NCBI RefSeq assembly: GCF_000941075.1
Contig: NZ_CP007229.1
Span: 930,001-994,000, forward strand
Direction of reading: 5' to 3'
Source of the DNA: Mesomycoplasma dispar
GTDB taxonomy: Bacteria > Bacillota_I > Bacilli_A > Mycoplasmatales > Metamycoplasmataceae
DNA length: 64,000 nucleotides
In this document: positions 44,846 through 52,002 of the stretch, one piece after another
Layout of the letters: each line of letters begins with the position of its first letter
Position numbering within the stretch: position 1 is the first letter of the stretch
Notes under the pieces: generated by a model
Databases searched by the model: none
What the model saw: only the letters and a program-made list of their open reading frames with translations
What the model was told of the DNA's origin: nothing
Made by a program: the position numbers and the translations under genes

Positions 44846-45405
44846 GGTTAGTTACTAGCAAAAGTTTCTAACCGTAATATTTTTTAAGTTTTCATTTTTT
44901 GAACCTTTCTTCTGTTTTCTTTATTTATAATCTTGTGTTAAATGGTTATTTAAGAATAATTTGTTTCTTTTAGTAGATTTTACTAAAAAATATATTAAAA
45001 GTTTCAATTATAAAACATTTCCGTTAAAACATAAATAAAATAATTATTGTGTTGTGTATATATAAAATATATTTACCTCTTTAAGATATCTTAATTTTTT
45101 TAATGTTTTTCGTAAATCTTTTTGATTAATATTTTGATATCTTCCTTTATTTATAAATTATGCTCCTATTCATATAACTAACAACTTTTTTTAATGTTTC
45201 TTCCTCTTTTTTTTTTTTTTTTAGTTGTTAGTACAGTAAATTGGTGATAAAAATTAATAGTTTAATCATAAAAATAGTTAATTTTAATTTACAAATATAA
45301 ATATTAGCGCTAAAATTAATTTTTAGTTGCTAATTTTTAGTAAATATACTTTAAAACATTAATTTTTAAAGTATATTTACTAAAAATTAGCAAAGTTGGT
45401 TAGAT
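44846..45405 (+). promoter_or_regulatory. Long structured leader or non-coding RNA before the orphan MIP
   Basis: A 560-base gene-free stretch. It holds a 5' hairpin (44846-44873), a run of 16 T (45207-45222) enclosed by a 10-bp inverted repeat ACTAACAACT/AGTTGTTAGT (45177-45186 with 45223-45232), and a 30-bp perfect hairpin (45327-45356 with 45364-45393) that ends 12 bases before the ATG. No Shine-Dalgarno is present between hairpin and ATG. It may be a 5' leader controlling the protease, or a separate RNA followed by a promoter (TATATT at 45372-45377). Confidence 0.5.
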
Positions 45406-47991
45406 ATGAAAAAGTTAACAAAAATTATTGTTTCATTTGTAACTTTTTCATTCTCAATAACATTATTTACGGCTTGTGTCACAAAAGAAACTAAAAAAGA
45501 TGAAAATAATAAAATTCTTAATGCAAAAATTGAAAATTTAGTCCAAATTCCACTTGAAAGTATTGATTGAAAAAACATTATTTTTGATTACGACAAAAAT
45601 AAATATAGATTAGAAAAATTAAATTTAACAAAAAATTTCCAAGATAATCAGTTAATCGCCGAAGTTTCACTTATAGATTTAGAAAAACAAGTTGCAATAC
45701 CAAAAACTTTTCTTTTCAACTCTTTTTTGAAAATACAAAATGATAAAAATGAATTAAAAAATCTCCAAAAAGTTCAAGATATCCAGCAAAAAACAAAACA
45801 AGAAGAAATTAAAAAAAGAGTAGAAAAACAAGTAAAAAAACCTGCTAAACCACCAAAAATCCCCGAAAAAGTTAGAAATGACACTAAAAAAATTTTAGAT
45901 TCTAGTAAAACTATTTTTAGACCAAAACCAGATTTTTCACAAAATTTAAAAAAACAAACACCAAAATATCAAGATTCAACACCAAATTTCGAACCTTTGT
46001 CTCCTAAAATAATTTCAAATAATTTTCACAGCGTCAACTACAATTCTAAAAATTACAACCATTTATTTAACCAAAACCCAAAACTTAAATATGTAAATAA
46101 AATTTATACCGAATCACAAAATCCAGAGTATTTCCGAGATGATCATTATTTTGATAAGAATTTTTTATTAGAAAAATCTGCCTTTGAGATTATTCAAAGC
46201 ACGCCTAAATATCAAACTGGAGTTCATAATTTATACACTTTTTTATATACTGGCGAACATAACCAGCCAATTAATTTCCTTGAACCTAATGATGAAAATC
46301 GTAACAGAAAATTTTGGGAATATACAAAATACATCGGTCATTATGGTGATTTTGGAAAAAATAATGATGAAAAACTAATGTTTTACAATCGCGGTCTTTC
46401 TCATAAGGGGATGATTGAACAAGTTTATTTGCCTAAATTTAATAGTAGCGAATCCTCAAGTGTAACTGAAAATAAAGAAGATATTAGCGAAATTGTTAGC
46501 AAAAATCCTTTTGGATTTTTGCCTTCTAATTTAAGTCAGTTATTTTATTATATGAAATTAGAAGAAATTGCAAAAATTTTTAAAATTCCAAATTTAAAAA
46601 ATGCAAAAGCAAATTTCGATGATAAAAAAGGTGAAATTGAAATTCTGTTAGAAACAAAAGATGATAAAAAATATTTATGAAAATCAAGTGGAAACTCCAA
46701 TTCGGGACTAAAGAGAGATTTTGACTTTCAAAAGTACATATATGATCGCAGTTTTACTCTTGGAATTAGAGTTTATAAATGGCATGATGATCCTTTTTTT
46801 TCTGAAAACGACGGTTTACGTGGCGAAGAAGAATCAGGAACTGCTTGAGTTTTAGACAGAATAGTTAATGAAAATGATACAGAAAATTACGAACTTTTAG
46901 TCGCAACCAACATTCACGTTTTTAATTTACGGCGTGTTTTTGATAAAAGTTTGTATTTTGATATTGATAGCAAAAACCCAAAATCAGCACAATGAAATGC
47001 TGGTTTTATTGATGAAAATAATCACTTTATCAGTGAAAAAGACGTGAAAAACAAACAGTCTAAAGTCTATTTTAACGCTGGTCGTTTGCAAAACCCACTT
47101 TCTGAAAACAAAAATACGCAAAATGGTGTCAAAGTTTTTCCGGTTTTCGATGCTTATGAAAGTTATTTAAGCGGTCCTTATTACACGCCTCGCTACAAAG
47201 TTAGCGGTTTGATGGGTAATGATGTCGATGTTGGCTATAAATTTTTAGATAATTATAACGAAACTACAAGAGTTGGAACGACAAAAAATGGTGGTGCTGA
47301 TTTTGTAATTTTAAGGCTAAAAATTAAAAAAACTGATTTAGATAAAATTTTACCTGAATTGAAAAAGGTAATTGAAACTGACAAAGAAAAAGATTGGTAT
47401 GTTGGACTTGGAAAAAATGAAAAATTTAGTCCGATAAAAACACAATTTTACGGTGGTTATCCTGTTGCAAGTCAAGATAACGAGACTGTTGAATGAAATA
47501 AAGGTCTAAATTTCAAAACTAACAAATCAACTGGCGGAATTATCAACACTCGAAGTCGAATAATTACTGGTTCTTTATTTCAGCCACTTTGAGTTCCTTA
47601 TAATGAAAGTGAAAATAAAGACTGAAATTCAAAGCATCAAAATTGAAAAAAATACCAAAAACCTTTCCGCGACGACCTAAAACACGGAATGTTAAAACTC
47701 ATTTTGAACCAGCATTCGCATTTATACACTAAAATAAAACCCGAAGATAAACTTAACGCCTTAAGTTCTGGATCTTCTGGTTCAATGGCTATTGATTCTA
47801 GTTTTAATTTAATTGGGATTAATTTTTTCTATTCAAAAGATCCAAGTAGTAATACTTTTTCGAACGCTATCAGTTTAATGGAGGGTGAAAGCACTTACGA
47901 AGATGGTTTTAACGGTAATATTCGTGAAGATTTTAAAAGAAAATTAGAAAAAGACAATTTATTTACTGTCAAAATTCGTCCCAAATCCTAA
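45406..47991 (+). CDS. Second MIP-like lipoprotein serine protease (DUF31), without a MIB partner
   Basis: 861 aa. Lipobox TLFTAC in the first 30 residues, then a long Lys/Pro-rich and Asn-rich stalk (about 100-220) and a trypsin-like domain with visible triad: H504 in VATNIHVFN, D632 in GGADFVILR and S791 in GSSGSMAI. It is the same architecture as the protease at 20496-22946 but divergent in sequence, and no Ig-binding gene is next to it. It could cleave another target or work with a distant MIB. The start lacks a Shine-Dalgarno. Confidence 0.85.
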
Positions 47992-48044
47992 AAGTGCTGT
48001 GATTTATAGCACTTTTAGGATTTGGAATAAACTTTTATTCCAAA
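47981..48044. terminator. Bidirectional terminator between the orphan MIP and 48035
   Basis: An 18-bp perfect stem (47981-47998 with 48008-48025) includes the MIP stop codon. A second, overlapping 10-bp stem (48021-48030 with 48035-48044) can form instead and includes the stop of the convergent gene. T tracts are short. Confidence 0.65.
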
Positions 48045-48487
48045 TTATTTTCTAGTCCAGAAAACTTTGTATGCCAATTTGGCACATATTTTATGTTATA
48101 TTTTTTACAAAAATCACGAGCAACTTCGTCTCAAATTTCAAAGTTAATCATCATTAAAAAACCAAAATTGGGCGATGTTGTTTCTGCATTAACAATTAGA
48201 TAATGCAGAAAAGCGTGTTCTTTCCAGCTAACAATAACGGTGAGACCTTTGTCATAAACTTCTTTATTTGCCATTAAAATCGCACCAGATGTATGAATTT
48301 CATCAATATGATGACGCTGTCAAAACCAAATTTTATTGCGGATATTATTTTTAAGCAAAACTTGGTAATTTTTCGCATATTCTCTAATTTGTAATTCAGA
48401 ATAAGGTTTAATTGGTCGGTTTAATTTTTTGATAAAATCAAAATATTGACTAATAAAATATTTTTGATCGTTATTTTTATAACTCAT
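48035..48487 (-). CDS. Small protein with HNH-endonuclease-like pattern
   Basis: 150 aa, no signal peptide. The core reads HH at 59-60 (RHHIDE), N74, then WKEHAFLHYL with H91 and H95. This order resembles the HHI...G...N.V.LT..EHxxxHxLL pattern of small phage and plasmid HNH nucleases. The G and N spacing is imperfect, and the usual GG before N is missing, so it may be inactive or a different fold. The neighbourhood (downstream of a tRNA cluster) suits a mobile or degraded element, but no other mobile gene is nearby. Confidence 0.5.
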
Positions 48488-48613
48488 TTTTTAAAACCCC
48501 ACTAAATTTGTTGATTATAAAAGATTATTTTATAATAAATTCTATAAAAATAATTGTTTACAAATAAAAAAATCAAAAAAGAAACTTTTTAGCGATAAGT
48601 TTACAATTTTTGC

Positions 48614-48664
48614 AAAAAAAAAAAAAAGATGCTGTAATTCATAGCATCTTTTTTTTTTTTTTTT
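48614..48664 (-). terminator. Terminator of the tRNA cluster with A14/T16 arms
   Basis: GATGCT/AGCATC core (48628-48633 with 48643-48648) around a 9-base loop, flanked by A14 (48614-48627) and T16 (48649-48664). It terminates the minus-strand tRNA transcript and is symmetrical enough to work in both directions. Confidence 0.88.
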
Positions 48665-48681
48665 GAAGCCAAGAAAAGATA

Positions 48682-48757
48682 TGGTGGCTCCGACAGGAAT
48701 CGAACCAGTGACACACGGTGCTTCAAACCGTTGCTCTACCTACTGAGCTACAGAGCC
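48682..48757 (-). tRNA. tRNA-Phe (GAA)
   Basis: 76 bases including encoded CCA. Acceptor GGCTCTG/CGGAGCC, anticodon arm ACGGT-TTGAAGC-ACCGT, T loop TTCGATT. Last tRNA of the fMet-Asp-Phe unit. Confidence 0.96.
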
Positions 48758-48758
48758 G

Positions 48759-48834
48759 TGGCGGTCTAGACGGGGATCGAACCCGCGATCTCCTCCGTGA
48801 CAGAGAGGCGTATTAACCACTTTACTACTAGACC
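48759..48834 (-). tRNA. tRNA-Asp (GTC)
   Basis: 76 bases with CCA encoded and G at the discriminator, as expected for Asp. Anticodon loop CTGTCAC, acceptor GGTCTAG/CTAGACC. One base separates it from tRNA-Phe. Confidence 0.96.
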
Positions 48835-48836
48835 AT

Positions 48837-48911
<75 letters not shown>

Positions 48912-48933
48912 ATGTTTTGTTAACAAGAACAAG

Positions 48934-48939
48934 ATTATA
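48934..48939 (-). promoter_or_regulatory. Promoter of the fMet-Asp-Phe tRNA unit
   Basis: On the minus strand TGATATAAT (extended -10) lies about 23 bases upstream of the fMet tRNA, in the only long gap of the cluster. Confidence 0.65.
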
Positions 48940-48978
48940 TCACATTCTTTATCTTTTTTAATAAAAATAAAGAAAAAA

Positions 48979-49069
48979 TGGCGGGCAATGAGGGATTCGA
49001 ACCCCCGCGGGCTTTCACACCCCTGCCAGTTTTCAAGACTAGTCCCTTCAGCCACTTGGGTAATTGCCC
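48979..49069 (-). tRNA. tRNA-Ser (TGA)
   Basis: 91 bases with the long class II variable arm, anticodon loop CTTGAAA, acceptor GGGCAAT/ATTGCCC, discriminator G and encoded CCA. Confidence 0.95.
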
Positions 49070-49073
49070 TTTT

Positions 49074-49149
49074 TGGTGGATCTAACTGGATTCGAACCAA
49101 TGACCAACCGGTTATGAGCCGGATGCTCTAACCGCTGAGCTATAGATCC
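49074..49149 (-). tRNA. tRNA-Ile2 (CAT, lysidine-modified type)
   Basis: 76 bases. Anticodon loop CTCATAA with acceptor GGATCTA/TAGATCC. It resembles the Ile2 species (B. subtilis has CTCATAA and a GGA... acceptor), whose C34 must be changed to lysidine by TilS to read ATA; it lacks initiator features. Elongator Met is the alternative. Confidence 0.85.
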
Positions 49150-49203
49150 AGATCAGATTTTTTAGTTATTAATTTTATTTCATTCTAAAAAACTATTATT
49201 GAA

Positions 49204-49280
49204 TGGTGGCTCCAAGGAGATTCGAACTCATGACCTTCCGGGTATGAACCGGACGCTCTAACCAACTGAGCTATAGAGCC
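49204..49280 (-). tRNA. Elongator tRNA-Met (CAT)
   Basis: 77 bases. Anticodon loop TTCATAC in a TCCGG/CCGGA stem, as in Gram-positive elongator Met; acceptor GGCTCTA/TGGAGCC. Encoded CCA. Confidence 0.88.
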
Positions 49281-49284
49281 AAAA

Positions 49285-49361
49285 TGGTGGAGAGGAAGGG
49301 AGTCGAACCCTCTACCTCCTGCGTGCAAAACAGGCGCTCTAGCCAGATGAGCTACCCCCCC
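49285..49361 (-). tRNA. tRNA-Ala (TGC)
   Basis: 77 bases. Anticodon loop TTTGCAC. The acceptor is seven G paired with CCTCTCC, which includes two G-T pairs (third and fifth). Encoded CCA. Confidence 0.93.
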
Positions 49362-49364
49362 AAA

Positions 49365-49441
49365 TGGTGAAGAAGACAGGATTTGAACCTGCGACCACTA
49401 CGTCCCAAACGTAGCGCTCTGCCAAACTGAGCTACTTCTCC
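49365..49441 (-). tRNA. tRNA-Pro (TGG)
   Basis: 77 bases. Anticodon arm CTACG-TTTGGGA-CGTAG, acceptor GGAGAAG with CTTCTTC. It begins a five-gene unit (Pro-Ala-Met-Ile2-Ser) and has a TGTATAAT promoter just upstream (-10 at 49450-49455). Confidence 0.95.
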
Positions 49442-49449
49442 AAGTAACA

Positions 49450-49455
49450 ATTATA
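49450..49455 (-). promoter_or_regulatory. Promoter of the Pro-Ala-Met-Ile2-Ser tRNA unit
   Basis: TATAAT on the minus strand (ATTATA on the plus), with TG immediately before it, 9 bases upstream of tRNA-Pro. Confidence 0.65.
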
Positions 49456-49515
49456 CATTAATTTTGAAAAAAAGCAAATTTTTTTATTTTTTGATTTTTT
49501 CAAAAAATAAAAAAA

Positions 49516-49592
49516 TGGCGATCACGAGAGGATTCGAACCTCTGACCACAAGCTTAGAAGGCTCGTGCTCTGTCCTACTGAGCTACGTGACC
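49516..49592 (-). tRNA. tRNA-Arg (TCT)
   Basis: 77 bases. Anticodon arm CGAGC-CTTCTAA-GCTTG, acceptor GGTCACG/CGTGATC, discriminator G, encoded CCA. It has its own promoter upstream. Confidence 0.95.
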
Positions 49593-49602
49593 ACTCCAAA
49601 CA

Positions 49603-49634
49603 ATTATACCATTTTTTTAAAAAACATTTATAAT
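49603..49634. promoter_or_regulatory. Divergent promoters: tRNA-Arg (-) and ylqF (+)
   Basis: Minus-strand TGGTATAAT (-10 at 49603-49608) drives tRNA-Arg. Plus-strand TATAAT at 49629-49634 drives ylqF with its ATG only 9 bases further. The two -10 boxes are 20 bases apart, so polymerases would interfere. Confidence 0.65.
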
Positions 49635-49642
49635 TTTATATT

Positions 49643-50461
49643 ATGAAAATTAATTGGTTTCCAGGACATATGGCAAAAAGTCTTAATGACTTGTCGAAAA
49701 AGGCAAGAATAATCGATCTTTTTGTTCTAGTTGTTGATGGAAGAGCGCCAATTTCTAGTATAAATAATGACTTTTGAAAAATTGCTCCGAACAAGTTTCG
49801 ACTAGTAATTGTCACAAAAATTGATTTAGCAGATGGCGAAAAATTTGTAAAAATTAAAAATTTTTTCACAGAAAAAAATTTTTTAGTATTATTTTTAAAT
49901 TTAAAAAATAATACTAGTAAAAATTTAATTTTATCAAAACTAAACTATTTTTTTAAGTTAAAACAAAAAAATAGTCAAATGAAATTTGAAAACCCGACCT
50001 TAAAAATTTTTGTCGTTGGGATGCCAAATACCGGAAAATCAACTTTAATAAATTTAGTGACAAATTCGCGACTTAAGGTTGGAAATCAGCCCGGAATAAC
50101 TAGGAATAATCAGTGAATTAGTTCGGGAAAATTCCTTTTTCTTGACACGCCCGGAATTTTAACTCCTAAACTAGATGATCAAAAAGTTGCAATAAAACTG
50201 GCCCTTATTGGTTCGATAAGACAAGAAATAATTGATTTAACTTTCCTTTTTATCGAAGCTTATAAATTAATTTCTGTTCTATACCCAAATTTAGTAAAAA
50301 ATTTGGGTATAGAACCTTCGGAAATTGAATTTGAAATTGAAAAAAATTTATCAAAATTAGCCGAAATTAAACAGTTTAAAGATAAAAATGGACTGGATTT
50401 TAACAGAACTCGAATTTGATTTTTAAATTATCTCAAACAGCAAAAAATTACTTTAGATTAA
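49643..50461 (+). CDS. ylqF: Ribosome biogenesis GTPase YlqF (RbgA)
   Basis: 272 aa. Permuted GTPase for 50S assembly: WFPGHMAKS near the N-terminus, TKIDLAD (G4) ahead of GMPNTGKSTLIN (G1) and LDTPGIL (G3). Probably a leaderless message (see promoter), with no Shine-Dalgarno. The coding sequence contains a 10-bp inverted repeat (ATACCCAAAT...ATTTGGGTAT, about 50280-50311), probably coincidental. Confidence 0.94.
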
Positions 50462-50502
50462 TTTAAAAATTTTCCTTTTTTATAATGTATAGCGCAAAAA
50501 TG

Positions 50503-50511
50503 TGGTATAAT
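50503..50511 (+). promoter_or_regulatory. Extended -10 promoter of the ZIP transporter gene
   Basis: TGGTATAAT, with the probable RNA start near 50518 and a short leader containing AGAAGG at 50537-50542. Confidence 0.65.
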
Positions 50512-50549
50512 TTTTATCTAGTTGTTTTGTGTAGAGAGAAGGTAGTGCC

Positions 50550-51443
50550 ATTTTTTACCTTGATCCTTCAAATTTTTATTTGTCACTTTTTATAAATTTA
50601 TTAGTTTTTCTGTTGATAATTCTTGCAGTTCCAGTTTTGCTAGTTTTATTAGTTGCTTTTGTTAAACCACGAATTAAACCAACATCAAATATTTATCTTT
50701 ATTCGTTAAGCACTGGACTTTTGTTGATGGTCGCAACCGTCGGACTTGTGCAAGAAGGTTTTCATGGGGCTGAAAATTTTAGTCATAAATTTGGCAATCT
50801 AGAAAATTTATACAAAATTTTAATAATAGGTGGCGGAGCAATTCTAGGTCTTTCAACTGTTTTTATTGCTCGTTGATTTTTTATTAAAATTTTTAAAAAA
50901 GAATTACACTCTGATCATAAAAAACACGATCATAGCGATCACATTGTCAATTTTTCTGATGTCGATAGCCCAAAATCTGCCTGACTAGCAATTCTTCTTT
51001 TACTTTCACACCGAACAATCGATGGTTTTATTCTAGGTTCAGTAATTGCGAGAGTGACCGCAGGCGATAGTGTAAATTGATATTTGATTGGCACTTTCAT
51101 TGCTCATATGCTAATTGAAATTTTAATAATTCATTACCGCCAAGTTCAATATGGACAAAATATTAAAAAATCAGTAATTTATAACCTAATTACAACGCTA
51201 ATTTTGGTGCCAATAATTGTAATTGGGGCATTTTTAAATCGTTTTTTTGTAAAAACTGGTTGGTTAATTCCCCTTTTTAATGTTTCGGGCGGAGCAATTT
51301 TATCCTTTGTTGTAATAATCGAGTTAGTCCCTGAATTTATTCATTTAAGAAATAATTCTTCTTTTCAGTGACATTTTTCACTTTTTTTATTCGCTCTCGG
51401 GATAGTTTTAGCATTAATTCTGTTAACCTTACACCAGCATTAG
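50550..51443 (+). CDS. ZIP family metal transporter
   Basis: 297 aa with about eight hydrophobic helices. A His/Asp-rich loop (HSDHKKHDHSDH) follows the third helix; then SHRTIDGFILGS and AHMLIEILII carry the metal-site His and acidic residues of ZIP transporters. Probable Zn/Fe/Mn import. No ATG or GTG is available in frame; ATT at 50550, 7 bases after AGAAGG, has the best ribosome binding site, while TTG at 50580 is the nearest standard alternative start and lacks one. Confidence 0.85.
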
Positions 51444-51842
51444 TCGATTAAAAGTGCTAAAACTTAACCTAACTAGGACTTGGATAAAAATTAATTAAAT
51501 TTGTTCTAAAGTTAATTTTTACTAGTATTTATGGTTTCTTCTGCAAAATTCCTTTTTTTAATTTTCAGCGGAAACTAGAAATTCAACTCGATAGTAATAT
51601 TACTTTTAAGACACAAATTTGTTTAACCTATAATTTTAGATATAAATTTATAGTTCTTTTTGGTAAAAAATAATAAATTTTAATTATTTTCATCAACAGA
51701 GAAATAAATAATAATTTTTATTTATTTTAAGAAAATTCTGATAATAAATTTTAAATTAAACTATAAAAAACTAATAAAAGCAAATTTTACTAAAAAGACT
51801 GTAAATTACTTGGTTTTTTTTTTTTTTTAAAAAAAAAAAAAA
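51444..51842. other. Gene-free AT-rich interval before the small RNA
   Basis: Nothing codes here. From 51814 to 51842 lies T15 followed by A14, a self-complementary homopolymer pair that ends 3 bases before the -10 box of the small RNA and so covers its -35/UP position. The rest has no repeat or hairpin that I consider meaningful. Confidence 0.7.
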
Positions 51843-51851
51843 TGATATAAT
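51843..51851 (+). promoter_or_regulatory. Extended -10 promoter of the small RNA
   Basis: TGATATAAT directly after the T15A14 tract. Confidence 0.65.
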
Positions 51852-51856
51852 TTGTT

Positions 51857-51982
51857 ATGAGTTACCAAAATGGTATATTATGCTTTGGTTTTGTTCAGAC
51901 CGCTCAAATGAACTTCTTTGACTTTGCAGTTGTAGTTAAAGCAAAAAACTGCACCACCAAACTAAAAATTTGGTGGTTTTTT
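51857..51982 (+). ncRNA. Candidate independent small RNA, about 125 bases
   Basis: It lies between an extended -10 and a clear terminator in a gap between two genes. Internal stems: ACCA-aaa-TGGT near the 5' end, GTTCA/TGAAC, and GCAGTT/AACTGC. It lacks the GGAAGCAG tetraloop region of SRP RNA and the tRNA-like end of tmRNA, and is too short for RNase P RNA. A 43-codon frame (from 51857) crosses it and the terminator, so a tiny protein is not excluded. The size is close to the unexplained MCS4 RNA of M. capricolum, a comparison by length only. Confidence 0.55.
51954..51982 (+). terminator. Terminator of the small RNA
   Basis: CCACCAAA (51954-51961) and TTTGGTGG (51969-51976) with a 7-base loop, then six T. 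Also lies just past the convergent uvrA stop at 52003. Confidence 0.9.
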
Positions 51983-52002
51983 ATTTAAAAACAATTTTAA
52001 AT

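Noticed and set aside
50280..50311. Inverted repeat in ylqF as a regulatory element
   Set aside because: It lies wholly in coding sequence in a low-constraint region without a T tract; chance in AT-rich DNA is likely.
51857..51982. SRP RNA, tmRNA, RNase P or 6S RNA at this site
   Set aside because: The GGAAGCAG SRP loop, a tRNA-like end and the RNase P cores are absent, and the size does not fit tmRNA or RNase P RNA.
51857..51988. A 43-codon open frame through the small RNA candidate
   Set aside because: It runs through the terminator hairpin and uses TGG TGG inside the stem. An RNA gene is the simpler reading, though a tiny peptide is not excluded.
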